Origin: an uncultured Oscillospiraceae bacterium
Lineage (GTDB): Bacteria; Bacillota; Clostridia; Oscillospirales; Acutalibacteraceae
Assembly (NCBI GenBank): GCA_900543395.1
Contig: UQQT01000010.1
Coordinates: 1-62,856, forward strand
Reading direction: 5' to 3'
Length of the DNA stretch: 62,856 bases
Shown: one piece after another, positions 1 to 8,129 of the stretch
Layout: each line of letters opens with the position of its first letter
How positions within the stretch are numbered: position 1 is the stretch's first letter
Made by a program: the position numbers and the translations under genes
The notes under the pieces: generated by a model
Seen by the model: the letters and a program-made list of their open reading frames with translations, nothing else
Databases searched by the model: none
Told to the model about the DNA's origin: nothing

Positions 1-55
1 TCGCGCTTGGTTCGGGACCAAGAGGCCATGGGTTCGAATCCCGTCACTCCGACCA
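1..55 (+). tRNA. tRNA-Pro(CGG), 3' part
   Basis: The anticodon arm is CTTGG / TTCGGGA / CCAAG, giving anticodon CGG, which reads proline codon CCG. It is followed by a T arm (ATGGG, loop TTCGAAT, CCCGT) and the acceptor 3' strand CACTCCG, discriminator A and an encoded CCA at 53-55. The 5' part, expected to begin CGGAGTG, lies outside the window. Confidence 0.93.
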
Positions 56-98
56 AAAATCGACAAGCATCTGATGATGCTTGTCGATTTTTACTTTT
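56..98 (+). terminator. Rho-independent terminator after tRNA-Pro
   Basis: A near-perfect 16-bp hairpin (arms 56-71 and 76-91, loop TGAT) is followed by T-rich sequence. It begins directly after the CCA end of the tRNA. Confidence 0.9.
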
Positions 99-221
99 TC
101 ACTCTTCACTAAAAATGAATTTTTTTATTTATCGCTTGTAGAATTTATGAAATGATGTTTACGCAGCGCAGAGCAGCTTTGCTGTGAAATACTATCACTC
201 TGTAACTTCGAAGATATGCAA

Positions 222-800
222 TCAATTTTTTATGCAATTAAGAAAACTATTCATCAATTCGAATCCTCGCCCGCGTATTTCTCCTACTTTGCTTAATCCG
301 AGCATGCCTTGATTCTGTATTACGTCAGAAAATGCATTTTCGTCTTTGTTCAGCATACAATAGTAATATTTGTCGCCGTTATTGCCCGTGACTATGCCGA
401 TAATTCTTGCTTCAATATCCGCAGAACGTACGGGCATGAAACAAAGAACAGCGGCTTCTCCGCTCGGGAGAATAAAAATATCGGTATTCCACATACGCGG
501 GTCGGTGTCTATATTGTCAAGATTAATCATGGCTTTTGTAAAACCAACTACTTCCGGATGTTCACAAAATGTAAAAAATGAGATCGTGAAAAATTTGTGC
601 AGTTCTCCGACGCAGTTATCTGATTGAATAGCCTGCTCGAAGTCCTCGTGAAAACGACGGGAGATGTCAAATGCTGCGCCTGCGGCAAAATGCTCGGACG
701 GGGATTGACTTAATAAAATGTCAGAAATAATTTTATTTTTTAAATCCTGATTTTGAGCAAAATTGTTGTTTTTGTGTTTAGAGCTTGAGAAGAACCCCAT
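222..800 (-). CDS. hypothetical protein, 192 aa
   Basis: I do not recognise the family. The protein is soluble, with no signal peptide or membrane segment, and a polar Lys/Asn/Gln-rich N-terminus (about residues 1-25). A more ordered centre carries LPSGEAAVLCF and a C-terminal half with KYYYCML. It looks like a single alpha/beta domain. The ATG at 800 has a good ribosome site, GGCGGTGG, four bases upstream, and a sigma-A promoter lies at 830-857. It appears monocistronic. The stretch 99-221 downstream holds no gene; it has only a short CAGC/GCTG hairpin near 166-178 without a clear T tail. Coding status is supported by promoter, ribosome site and length; function is unknown. Confidence 0.7.
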   Translation of the reverse strand: MGFFSSSKHKNNNFAQNQDLKNKIISDILLSQSPSEHFAAGAAFDISRRFHEDFEQAIQSDNCVGELHKFFTISFFTFCEHPEVVGFTKAMINLDNIDTDPRMWNTDIFILPSGEAAVLCFMPVRSADIEARIIGIVTGNNGDKYYYCMLNKDENAFSDVIQNQGMLGLSKVGEIRGRGFELMNSFLNCIKN

Positions 801-829
801 AAAACCACCGCCTGTCTTTTATGTTATTT

Positions 830-857
830 ATTATACATAAAACCATGCAAAAGTCAA
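830..857 (-). promoter_or_regulatory. sigma-A promoter for the 192-aa gene
   Basis: Reading the minus strand: TTGACT, 16-base spacer, TATAAT. It is placed about 30 bases upstream of the start at 800. Confidence 0.7.
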
Positions 858-914
858 CTATGGTAAACAGGTGTAAGCGATTGTTTCTAAGATTTTTATT
901 CTGTTTTAATAACG

Positions 915-945
915 AAGCGGTTTCCCCATTTCGGAGAAACCGCCT
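915..945 (-). terminator. probable terminator of the small membrane protein gene
   Basis: An 8-bp stem GCGGTTTC/GAAACCGC (917-924 and 936-943) begins about 11 bases past the stop of the minus-strand gene. The T run is weak on the minus strand, so efficiency is uncertain. Confidence 0.5.
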
Positions 946-953
946 TGTTTTGA

Positions 954-1367
954 TTATTGTTTTTTTGTCTTGCCGTTATTCTTTTTTGATAAAACATATA
1001 ACAAAACGGATGTGATAAAAAATACACAGGCAACTGCAATAAACAGAAAACGCATCGACGAAGTCGAGTCGTAGCTGATATGTATTGATTCAATCCAAGA
1101 AAAACCGAAGAGAATAATACTGAATATCAACGAGCCGACTGTATACAATTTCGGCAGGATTTTTCTTCCGAAAAATATATTAAATATTGATACGACTATC
1201 ATTAATGAAATCAATACAACCCAAATTACAGAAGCAAAGAAGTCAAGCTTATTAAAGAAAACCGAATTTATTTTAGGAAAACACAGTACGGATAAAATAA
1301 TCCAAACGGATAATAGGATTGTTTTGCTTATTTTGATATAAGAAAGTTTTTCTTCCGATGAAATCAA
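954..1367 (-). CDS. small four-helix membrane protein
   Basis: A 137-residue protein with four strongly hydrophobic segments (roughly residues 12-30, 40-62, 73-91 and 105-126) and a short Lys-rich C-terminal tail. No family is recognised. Start choice: the longest frame begins at GTG 1376, but that GTG lies inside the ribosome site AGAGGGTGA. A TTG at 1367 sits five bases after this site and is the better start. A sigma-A promoter (TTGACA-17-TACGAT) lies at 1392-1420. It is transcribed divergently from the flavodoxin-fusion gene. A role in the membrane is inference from hydrophobicity only. Confidence 0.65.
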   Translation of the reverse strand: MISSEEKLSYIKISKTILLSVWIILSVLCFPKINSVFFNKLDFFASVIWVVLISLMIVVSIFNIFFGRKILPKLYTVGSLIFSIILFGFSWIESIHISYDSTSSMRFLFIAVACVFFITSVLLYVLSKKNNGKTKKQ

Positions 1368-1391
1368 TCTATTCACCCTCTTTTTAATTAA

Positions 1392-1420
1392 ATCGTATCA
1401 TACTTACACTTAAATGTCAA
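1392..1420 (-). promoter_or_regulatory. sigma-A promoter, minus strand
   Basis: Minus strand TTGACA, 17-base spacer, TACGAT, ending 25 bases before the TTG start at 1367. Confidence 0.65.
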
Positions 1421-1441
1421 TATCGAAAAATAAAACAGGTA

Positions 1442-1470
1442 TTGATAACTATTATAAAATGTACTAAAAT
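1442..1470 (+). promoter_or_regulatory. sigma-A promoter, plus strand
   Basis: TTGATA, 17-base spacer, TAAAAT, 27 bases before the ATG at 1497. Together with the minus promoter at 1392-1420 it forms a compact divergent control region. Confidence 0.65.
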
Positions 1471-1496
1471 ATATTTACCGTATCGGAGGCAGATTT

Positions 1497-2408
1497 ATGA
1501 AATCAAAATCAAGATTTTCGGCGGCGCGCCGTGTTTTAATATTCTGGACATTATTTATAGGTATAGGAGCCGTATGCGGTGCGGTCGGTATGATATCCGA
1601 CCCGAGCGGAAAGACTCTCGGAATGGACGGTATGCTTCCGTATTTTAAGGTTCTGCCGTTTGCCGACGCACTGTTTAACGATTTGCTTTTTTCGGGCATT
1701 GCTCTGCTTATTGTAAACGGAATAACGAACATAACCGCTTCTGTTCTATTGTTTATGAAAAAGCGGGCGGGAATAATCCTCGGCGAGATATTCGGCATAA
1801 CGCTGATGCTGTGGATATGCATACAGTTTTATATGTTTCCGCCTAATTTCATGTCGACGATTTATTTTATATTCGGATTCTGTCAGTTCATAACGGGCTT
1901 TGCCGCGGACGTATTTTATAAGCAGGAGAATTTTAAGGTCGATGTATCGCAGTATAAAAATATAGGTAAAGATAAATCAAAGCTTGTCGTATATTTTTCG
2001 CGTATGGGTTATGTTAAAAAACTTGCGTATGAAAAGGCGGACGAAACGGGCGCGGATATTTACGAAATAAAATCGACCGAAATGACCGACGGCACTCTCG
2101 GATTTTGGTGGTGCGGAAGATTCGGCATGCACAGGTGGGATATGCCGATTGAGAAAATCGATATTAATTTAGAATCATATTCGCACGTGACGATATGCTC
2201 GCCGATATGGGTGTTCTCTCTGTCGGCTCCCATTCGCGCTTTCTGCAAAGAGGCGTCGGGCAGTATAAAGCAAGCAGATTACATACTTTCGCACCATACA
2301 AACGGAAAGTACGAAAATGCGGTAATGGAAATGGACGGCTTATTAAAAATAACTCACACGTCGTATCGTTCATTCAGGTGCAGAAAAGGCGTTTTCAAGG
2401 AAATGTGA
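1497..2408 (+). CDS. membrane-anchored flavodoxin-like protein
   Basis: A 303-residue two-part protein. Residues 1-145 hold four hydrophobic helices with short loops. From about residue 160 a flavodoxin-fold domain begins with KLVVYFSRMGYVKKLA, the pattern of the FMN phosphate-binding loop, and continues through TICSPIWVFSLSAPIRAF, the usual third strand and loop. Flavodoxins carry electrons by FMN; here the domain would sit on the cytoplasmic face of the membrane. Ribosome site GGAGG stands seven bases before the ATG. The stop is nine bases before the MATE gene, so the two probably form an operon. The redox partner is unknown. The phosphate loop is less Ser/Thr-rich than in classical flavodoxins, so FMN binding is not certain. 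Confidence 0.75.
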   Translation: MKSKSRFSAARRVLIFWTLFIGIGAVCGAVGMISDPSGKTLGMDGMLPYFKVLPFADALFNDLLFSGIALLIVNGITNITASVLLFMKKRAGIILGEIFGITLMLWICIQFYMFPPNFMSTIYFIFGFCQFITGFAADVFYKQENFKVDVSQYKNIGKDKSKLVVYFSRMGYVKKLAYEKADETGADIYEIKSTEMTDGTLGFWWCGRFGMHRWDMPIEKIDINLESYSHVTICSPIWVFSLSAPIRAFCKEASGSIKQADYILSHHTNGKYENAVMEMDGLLKITHTSYRSFRCRKGVFKEM

Positions 2409-2417
2409 CTTTTTATT

Positions 2418-3812
2418 ATGAATAAAAAACAGGATATGACGGCACAACTGGAGAACGGAAAGATAATTCCCCTGATTGTAAAACTTACCGTGCCTGCGGT
2501 CGTCGCTCAAATGATAACATTCTTATATAATACCGCCGACAGGATGTTCGTTGCGAAAATTGACGGTTCGGGTATGGACGCGCTGGCTGCGCTGGGAATC
2601 GTTCTGCCTGTCACTCTTATAATACAGGCGTTTGCCAATCTCGTTGGGCTCGGCGGGTCACCCCGCGCGGGAATAAAGCTCGGCGAGGGTAAAACGGACG
2701 AGGCAAACAAAATATTCAATACCGCGTTCGTGTTGCTATTAATAATAGGTATAATCACCGGTGCGGTGACGTTCATTTTTGCGCGTAAGATAGTCGTATT
2801 GTTCGGCTGTCCCGAAAGTGCGGTTAATTTTGCCGAGGAATATCTGCGTATTTACTCGTGCTCAAGCGTTTTTGTCATGCTCGCGCAGGGACTGAATCCG
2901 TTTATTCTGACCCAGGGATATTCGTTTTTTGCAATGATATCCGTTTCGCTCGGCGCGGTTATTAATATAATTCTTGACCCGATATTCATTTTTAAATTTA
3001 ATATGGGCGTAAGAGGTTCGAGTCTTGCTACCGTTTTATCGCAGGCGTGTTCGTGCGTATTGATACTGTGCTTTTTCTTTTCGAAAAAGAGTCTGTTTAA
3101 ACTGAAAATTTCGTTTATGCGCCTTAAAAAAGCGAGAATCTTCAACATTCTTTCACTCGGAATTACCCCGTTTGTTATGACGGTGACCGAGTGCGCCATT
3201 CAGATAGTATTTAATATTAATTTAAACGCGTCGACACTCGGAAATAAGGATTACACCGCCGCGCTTACGATAATGCTTAGCGCGTTACAGCTGATTTCAC
3301 TGCCTTTAAACGGACTCGGCAACGGTATGCAGCCGTTTGTCAGCTATAACTACGGACGGGGCAACGCTTCAAGATTAAAACAGGGCGTTAAATACATAAC
3401 GATCACCGCATTTTGTACGGCATTTATAATGTGGTCTTTCTCGCTTGCTTTCCCGCAGGTTTATGCGTATATTTTCTCTGCAAGCGAAAATGTAACGAAG
3501 ATAGTAAAAGAATATACGCCGTTTTTCTTAATGGGCTCTGTTATGTTCTTTGCGCAGATGACGCTGCAGAATATAAATGTCGCGCTCGGTCAGGCGAAGT
3601 CCGCGCTTATCCTTGCCGTTACGAGAAAAATTATAATTCTGATTCCGCTGTGTTTTACGCTGACGCATTTTCTCGGATTTAAGGGCGTATACATGTCCGA
3701 GGGAATAGCCGATTTGACGGCGGGAATTATAACGGTGACTGTTATTTTTACAACGTTTCCGAAGATATTTAAAAGGCGTGAAGAATACGTAAAAAACTGT
3801 CCCCAAAATTGA
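2418..3812 (+). CDS. MATE family multidrug/metabolite exporter
   Basis: A 464-residue polytopic protein with about twelve hydrophobic helices in two halves, matching the usual length of MATE transporters (MepA-like branch). Typical patterns are PAVVAQMITFLYNTADRMFV near the N-terminus, NPFILTQG and LDPIFIFKFNMGVRGSSLAT in the first half, and LNGLGNGMQPFVSYNYGRG in the second. MATE proteins exchange cations for drugs or metabolites across the cytoplasmic membrane. The substrate cannot be read from sequence. The gene follows the flavodoxin-fusion gene by nine bases. Its stop codon lies inside a terminator hairpin at 3794-3821. Confidence 0.92.
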   Translation: MNKKQDMTAQLENGKIIPLIVKLTVPAVVAQMITFLYNTADRMFVAKIDGSGMDALAALGIVLPVTLIIQAFANLVGLGGSPRAGIKLGEGKTDEANKIFNTAFVLLLIIGIITGAVTFIFARKIVVLFGCPESAVNFAEEYLRIYSCSSVFVMLAQGLNPFILTQGYSFFAMISVSLGAVINIILDPIFIFKFNMGVRGSSLATVLSQACSCVLILCFFFSKKSLFKLKISFMRLKKARIFNILSLGITPFVMTVTECAIQIVFNINLNASTLGNKDYTAALTIMLSALQLISLPLNGLGNGMQPFVSYNYGRGNASRLKQGVKYITITAFCTAFIMWSFSLAFPQVYAYIFSASENVTKIVKEYTPFFLMGSVMFFAQMTLQNINVALGQAKSALILAVTRKIIILIPLCFTLTHFLGFKGVYMSEGIADLTAGIITVTVIFTTFPKIFKRREEYVKNCPQN

Positions 3813-3830
3813 GGACAGTTTACTTTTATT
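3794..3830. terminator. bidirectional terminator between convergent genes
   Basis: Stem AAACTGTCC/GGACAGTTT (3794-3802 and 3813-3821), flanked by A-rich sequence on the left and T-rich sequence on the right, so it can serve both the MATE gene and the convergent esterase gene. The MATE stop codon (3810-3812) is in the loop. Confidence 0.85.
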
Positions 3831-3831
3831 A

Positions 3832-4776
3832 TTACAATGCCGGCTGTTCTTCCTTTTCCTCGGCGAGTATTTCGTTTAAGAATTCAAAACACTGCGCGAG
3901 ACATTTTTTAGCGGGAGTCGTCCTCTGAAGCAGGTGGAAACAGTGGTTGTTCTGTAATCCCTGCGCTTCAAACGTCTTTACTTTTCCGACGGATTCTATG
4001 AGCTTATCCGCCATGGGCTGACCCTGTTCGGGAACTATAAGGTCGCTCTTTGCCCATGCGATAAATGTCGGACACCATTTTTCGTCGACGAAATTAATCG
4101 GTGAAATGTAATCAAACAGCGGGTATTCGCTTATGTTGCTCAAATCCTGTTTAACAGGGTAGTCGAGAATTAAATTAGCCATTTCGGGAACTATGCCGAA
4201 CGGCATGGGAACGTCCATGAATTTCGGCAGGTCGTAAGGACCGCAGAAAAGCGCGGCGGCGGTAACGGGATGGTTTAATCTGTCAACGCCGATTTTGTCC
4301 GCAATTTCGGGGTGCGCGGATAACAGCTGTAAATATGAGGCGTTATATGCGCCCGACGAATCGCCTGTTACAATAATTCTGTCGAGGTCAATATTATAAG
4401 TTTCGGAAAGAACGTCAAGATAATTGAACGCGTCGACTGTGTCGCTTATGAGCTTAATCAAATCGACCTCCGGAGGCATGCGGTAATTAATATTGTATAC
4501 GAAAAAGTTTTGATTTGCGAAACATTCCGATATGCTGATTCTGTATTTTTTATCTCCCATAATGAATGCTCCGCCGTGCATGTTTATAACAATGGGGTAT
4601 TTTTTGCCGTTTCTGAGTATTCTCGGGGGATAGTACATGTCGCCCATGGTGTATTCTCCGCCGTTATCGGAGTACGGGATGTCTTTTTCACAGAATATAT
4701 TTTCAAAGCTGACGGAGTTCTGAGGTTCTTTCATAAAAATATCTACTGCTTTGAAAATGACTTGCGATTTTTTCAT
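3832..4776 (-). CDS. alpha/beta-hydrolase, HSL-type esterase/lipase
   Basis: A 314-residue alpha/beta-hydrolase of the BD-FAE/HSL-like group. Visible motifs are the oxyanion-hole motif MHGGAFIMG (about residues 65-73), the nucleophile elbow GDSSGA (about 138-143), an acidic residue in WAKSDLIVPEQ and a histidine in NNHCFHL near the C-terminus, completing a Ser-Asp-His triad. Such enzymes hydrolyse short-chain carboxyl esters. There is no signal peptide, so it should act in the cytoplasm on an unknown ester. Ribosome site AAAGGGG precedes the ATG at 4776. It is monocistronic and convergent with the MATE gene. Confidence 0.88.
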   Translation of the reverse strand: MKKSQVIFKAVDIFMKEPQNSVSFENIFCEKDIPYSDNGGEYTMGDMYYPPRILRNGKKYPIVINMHGGAFIMGDKKYRISISECFANQNFFVYNINYRMPPEVDLIKLISDTVDAFNYLDVLSETYNIDLDRIIVTGDSSGAYNASYLQLLSAHPEIADKIGVDRLNHPVTAAALFCGPYDLPKFMDVPMPFGIVPEMANLILDYPVKQDLSNISEYPLFDYISPINFVDEKWCPTFIAWAKSDLIVPEQGQPMADKLIESVGKVKTFEAQGLQNNHCFHLLQRTTPAKKCLAQCFEFLNEILAEEKEEQPAL

Positions 4777-4889
4777 AGAATTTAGACCCCTTTAAACAGT
4801 TTTCTTTAATTTTAACATATTTGTTCTTCAATTTCAATAGATAATTATATATAATATATACATTATGCACAAAAATTAATATGTATATA

Positions 4890-4925
4890 GTGAAAAACAG
4901 AGCCGGCTTTGCAGTCGGCTCCGTT
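4890..4925 (-). terminator. terminator after fucO
   Basis: Stem GAGCCG/CGGCTC with an inner GC-rich loop, just past the fucO stop; on the minus strand it is followed by TGTTTTTCAC. The same intergenic region also holds the esterase upstream sequence. Confidence 0.7.
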
Positions 4926-4946
4926 TCAGTGCTTATAATATTCTAA

Positions 4947-6092
4947 TTACATAAGGCTTCTGTAAAGAGCTTCAATCTCTTCAACGCTCGTATCTCTCGG
5001 GTTTCCGGGACGGCATGCGTCTGCAAACGCGTCAACGGCGAGAGCGTGAACGTCCTCTTCCTTAACTACGCCCTTTAACGAAAGTGTAATGCCTACGTCC
5101 TCGGCGAGCTGTTTAACAGCGTCAACAGCCGCTTTTCTGTACTCTTCCTGAGACATGTTCTCAGTACCCTTAACGCCCATAGCCTTTGCTATGTCACGGT
5201 ATTTTTCACCCGTGCAGGGAGCGTTATATTCCATAACCGTGGGCAGGAGAGTAGCACACGCTTTGCCGTGAGGCATATCGTAGTATGCCGAGAGTGTGTG
5301 TGCCATTGAATGGTCTACGCCGAGTCCGACGTTCGAGAATCCCATTCCCGCTACGTACTGACCGAGAGCCATGCCCTCTCTGCCGGCGGGTTCGTTTTTA
5401 ACTGCGCCTCTTAAATTCTTCGCGATTATTTCGATAGCCTTAATGTGGAACATGTCGGACATTTCCCATGCGCCCTTTGTGATGTAACCCTCGATAGCGT
5501 GGGTCAGAGCGTCCATACCTGTTGCGGCGGTAAGCGAAGCGGGCATTGAATTCATCATCTCGGGATCAACGACTGCAACAACGGGGATGTCGTGCGTGTC
5601 GACGCAGACAAATTTACGTTTTTTCTCAACGTCCGTAATAACGTAGTTGATTGTAACTTCCGCAGCGGTGCCTGCCGTTGTGGGAACTGCAATAATAGGA
5701 ACACAGGGTTTTGTTGTGGGGGATACGCCTTCGAGAGATCGAACATCAGCAAATTCGGGGTTGTTTATAATAATTCCGATAGCTTTCGACGTGTCCATTG
5801 CACTGCCGCCGCCGATTGCTACGATGCAGTCCGCACCGGATTTTTTGAATTCCTCAACGCCGTGCTGAACGTTTTCTATTGTGGGGTTAGCTTTAACATC
5901 GGAATAAACGTCGTAAGCGATATTTTCTTTATCGAGAAGATCGGTAACTTTCTTTGAAACTCCGAATTTAATCAAATCGGGATCGGTTACGGTAAAGACT
6001 TTTTTAAAGCCTCTCGCCTTAATTTCCTCGGGAACTGCGGAAATTGAGCCCGTGCCGTGATATGATGTTTCGTTTAATACAAATTTGTACAT
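4947..6092 (-). CDS. fucO: lactaldehyde reductase / 1,2-propanediol oxidoreductase
   Basis: A 381-residue iron-dependent group III alcohol dehydrogenase, the full family length. It follows the FucO pattern closely: NNPEFADVRSLEG, PTTAGTAAEVTINYVITD, RKFVCVD.HDIP, ATGMDALTHAIEGYIT and GQYVAGMGFSNVGLG. The cofactor loop GGGSAMD and the metal ligands (Asp and His in MDALTHA, His in DHSMAH, His in PHGKA) are all present. FucO reduces L-lactaldehyde, from fucose or rhamnose breakdown, to 1,2-propanediol with NADH and so regenerates NAD+ in anaerobes. No fucose kinase or aldolase is nearby, but a GH29 alpha-L-fucosidase lies at 55.9 kb. Ribosome site AAAGGCG precedes the ATG. Closely related propanol/butanol dehydrogenases are the main alternative. 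Confidence 0.88.
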   Translation of the reverse strand: MYKFVLNETSYHGTGSISAVPEEIKARGFKKVFTVTDPDLIKFGVSKKVTDLLDKENIAYDVYSDVKANPTIENVQHGVEEFKKSGADCIVAIGGGSAMDTSKAIGIIINNPEFADVRSLEGVSPTTKPCVPIIAVPTTAGTAAEVTINYVITDVEKKRKFVCVDTHDIPVVAVVDPEMMNSMPASLTAATGMDALTHAIEGYITKGAWEMSDMFHIKAIEIIAKNLRGAVKNEPAGREGMALGQYVAGMGFSNVGLGVDHSMAHTLSAYYDMPHGKACATLLPTVMEYNAPCTGEKYRDIAKAMGVKGTENMSQEEYRKAAVDAVKQLAEDVGITLSLKGVVKEEDVHALAVDAFADACRPGNPRDTSVEEIEALYRSLM

Positions 6093-6184
6093 TGATTATC
6101 GCCTTTCCTTTTTTTGTCCTGTTGAAAAACCGTATATCCTTTCGGTTCTCAATTTATTTTAACCATAAAATGTTTAAAAAAAGA

Positions 6185-6213
6185 TTGAAAAAAGTAAATT
6201 ATTACTATATAAT
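6185..6213 (+). promoter_or_regulatory. sigma-A promoter of alkaline phosphatase gene
   Basis: TTGAAA, 17-base spacer, TATAAT, 33 bases before the GTG start at 6246. Confidence 0.75.
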
Positions 6214-6245
6214 AGAATTATAAATCAACTTTGGAGGTGCACAAA

Positions 6246-7352
6246 GTGAAGATTATAGCTTTCTTTACTTCTATCATGCTTGTTATTCTCAATTTCTTCG
6301 GAATGACGGGCAGCAACGCGACAGGTCATAAGGATTACAAAACTTATAAAAACGTCATTCTTATGATAGGCGACGGAATGGGCTTTAATACGATTGAAGC
6401 CACGAAAAAATTAAAAACGGACGATCTCTCAATGGAGAAAATGCCTGTTCGCTGTCAGTCCAAGACGAGAAGCGCATCGAGCATCGTAACGGATTCGGCT
6501 GCGGGCGCGACCGCTCTTGCATGCGGTGTCAGAACCTACAACGGAGCTGTCAGCGTTTATAACTTTGCGGGACATTCCGTAAAAAATAACGTGCCGAAAT
6601 CTCTCTGCGAGGTCGCAAAGGAGAACGGCAAGCTCGCCGGCGTTGTTACGACCGATAAGACAAGCGGAGCTACACCCGCATGTTTCAGCGCACACGCTTC
6701 ACAGAGAAAGCTTGAAAAGGCTATCTCGACCCGTCAGATGCAGTCGGAGCTCGATCTTATCTGGGGTTCTGCAAGCGAATCGGTAACGGAAGCTCTTTGC
6801 AATGAGGGCGGATTCGATATGATCACCACGAGCGAAGAGATGAACGCTCTCGAACCCGGAAGCAAATCGTTCGGTCAGTTTAATATAGATTCGTTTGCAA
6901 ACGTAACAGACGAGGGTGATAACCCGTACCTTTATGAGATGACCGAGAAAGCTATCGAGCTTCTCGATTCGGGCGACAACGGATTTTTCCTTATGGTTGA
7001 GGCGGCTCATATCGATAAATTCTCACATAAGAATAATATCGAAGGATCAACCTCGCAGGTAGTCGAGTTCAGCAAGGCGATTCAGACCGCGCTTGATTTT
7101 GCCGAAAAGGACGGAGATACTCTTGTTCTCGTTACTGCCGACCATGAGACCGGCGGAATTAAGTATGACGAGGCTAAGGACGAGTATTACTACACGACTA
7201 CGAGCCATACGGGCGTAAACGTTCCCGTATTCGTATCGGCCGAGGACGCAGGCTTCGTAAGCGGAGAGGCTTATAAGAACTGCGAGTTAAGTGTTCAGCT
7301 TGCGAGAGTTTTGGGCTGGGACGAAAAAGTATTCCCCGCAACGAAATTCTGA
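6246..7352 (+). CDS. secreted alkaline phosphatase
   Basis: A 368-residue alkaline phosphatase that hydrolyses phosphate monoesters outside the membrane. An N-terminal hydrophobic segment (about residues 2-20) acts as signal or anchor. Catalytic patterns in order: MIGDGMG (metal ligand), TDSAAGATALACG with the phosphorylated Ser, AAHIDKFSHKNN (two metal ligands), TADHETGG (Asp-His ligands) and SHTGVNVPVF (final His ligand). Start choice: the frame stays open to a TTG at 6231, but that codon and the following GAGGTG form the ribosome site TTGGAGGTG, so GTG 6246 with a six-base gap is the true start. A promoter lies upstream and a terminator downstream, so it is a single-gene unit, next to two more phosphoesterase genes. 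Confidence 0.92.
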   Translation: MKIIAFFTSIMLVILNFFGMTGSNATGHKDYKTYKNVILMIGDGMGFNTIEATKKLKTDDLSMEKMPVRCQSKTRSASSIVTDSAAGATALACGVRTYNGAVSVYNFAGHSVKNNVPKSLCEVAKENGKLAGVVTTDKTSGATPACFSAHASQRKLEKAISTRQMQSELDLIWGSASESVTEALCNEGGFDMITTSEEMNALEPGSKSFGQFNIDSFANVTDEGDNPYLYEMTEKAIELLDSGDNGFFLMVEAAHIDKFSHKNNIEGSTSQVVEFSKAIQTALDFAEKDGDTLVLVTADHETGGIKYDEAKDEYYYTTTSHTGVNVPVFVSAEDAGFVSGEAYKNCELSVQLARVLGWDEKVFPATKF

Positions 7353-7370
7353 TAAGGTAAACATATAATT

Positions 7371-7403
7371 TAAGGGATCGTTCATACGGTCCCTTATTTT
7401 TTT
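7371..7403. terminator. terminator after alkaline phosphatase gene
   Basis: Stem AAGGGA-CG/CG-TCCCTT with a six-base loop and a long T run (7396-7403). It sits between convergent genes and may also serve the minus-strand GDPD gene. Confidence 0.88.
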
Positions 7404-7404
7404 G

Positions 7405-8055
7405 TTATTTTTTCTTTAATTCGACTAACGTTTTTACGTCTTTTGTCGTAATGTTATCGGGATTCATTGACATGGATTTTTTCATCCGGTGCGGAGTGTT
7501 TGCCGTCCACAGGGAAACAAGAAGTCCGTTTTTTTGAAGTGCCGATACAAGATGCTTTGATGCGAATCGAAAATTTGTATTAAGCCCGATTGCTCCGCTT
7601 TCTTTTACGGTTTTGACAACATAGTCAATGTATTTTTTTGAATGAATTTTAAATCTGTTCGGGAAAAAATTAAGGTAATAAGCTATTCCGACCGCGTCTT
7701 TTCTTACAGAAGCCACGAATTTTGAATCAACGCCCGTGAGGAATATTCTGTTTTCAAGTGAATATTTCTTTGCAAGGGGCAGAATCACCCCGAGTTTTTT
7801 ATCGCTTTTTATATCGATATTTATTTTTAATTCGGGATAATGCGAAAGCAGTTCGAATGCGTTTTCGAGCGTAACTTCGTTTCCCGCAGGCGGATTATGA
7901 CTTAAAACAGGGGAGTTGTCACGAGTGAAATTCAAATCAAACTCGGTGATGTCCGCGCCGAATTCAACCGCCTTTTTTATCGATTCGAGCGAATTCATAG
8001 CGGTAAACATGCATCCCGTGTGCGCTGTTACGGTAAAATCTTTATTATGTTTCAT
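7405..8055 (-). CDS. glycerophosphodiester phosphodiesterase family protein
   Basis: A 216-residue GDPD-fold TIM barrel. It begins TVTAHTGCMF, the family's substrate histidine region, with SLESIKKAVEFGADITEFDLNF matching the usual E-x-D metal pair and PVLSHNP the catalytic His. Later strands read KINIDIKS and GIAYYLNFFP, with LVSLWTAN near the C-terminus. The family cleaves glycerophosphodiesters to glycerol-3-phosphate plus alcohol. No signal peptide is seen. Start choice: a longer frame runs to 8199, but it crosses the upstream terminator; the ATG at 8055 has GGAG five bases before it and matches family length. The usual AHRG is AHTG here, a non-standard residue at the active-site edge. Confidence 0.82.
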   Translation of the reverse strand: MKHNKDFTVTAHTGCMFTAMNSLESIKKAVEFGADITEFDLNFTRDNSPVLSHNPPAGNEVTLENAFELLSHYPELKINIDIKSDKKLGVILPLAKKYSLENRIFLTGVDSKFVASVRKDAVGIAYYLNFFPNRFKIHSKKYIDYVVKTVKESGAIGLNTNFRFASKHLVSALQKNGLLVSLWTANTPHRMKKSMSMNPDNITTKDVKTLVELKKK

Positions 8056-8074
8056 ATTTTTCTCCGTATTGTGC

Positions 8075-8112
8075 AAAGTAAAACCGCCGTTGTCCGAAGA
8101 CCGCGGCGGCTG
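8075..8112 (-). terminator. terminator after secreted phosphatase gene
   Basis: Minus strand CCGCCG...CGGCGG (plus 8084-8089 and 8104-8109) followed by TTTTACTTT. It separates the secreted phosphatase gene from the GDPD gene downstream. Confidence 0.8.
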
Positions 8113-8129
8113 TATTATTTGTAAATTAA

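Noticed and set aside
1..221. A gene in the first 220 bases after tRNA-Pro
   Set aside because: Only the tRNA 3' end, a terminator and AT-rich sequence with a small CAGC/GCTG hairpin are visible.
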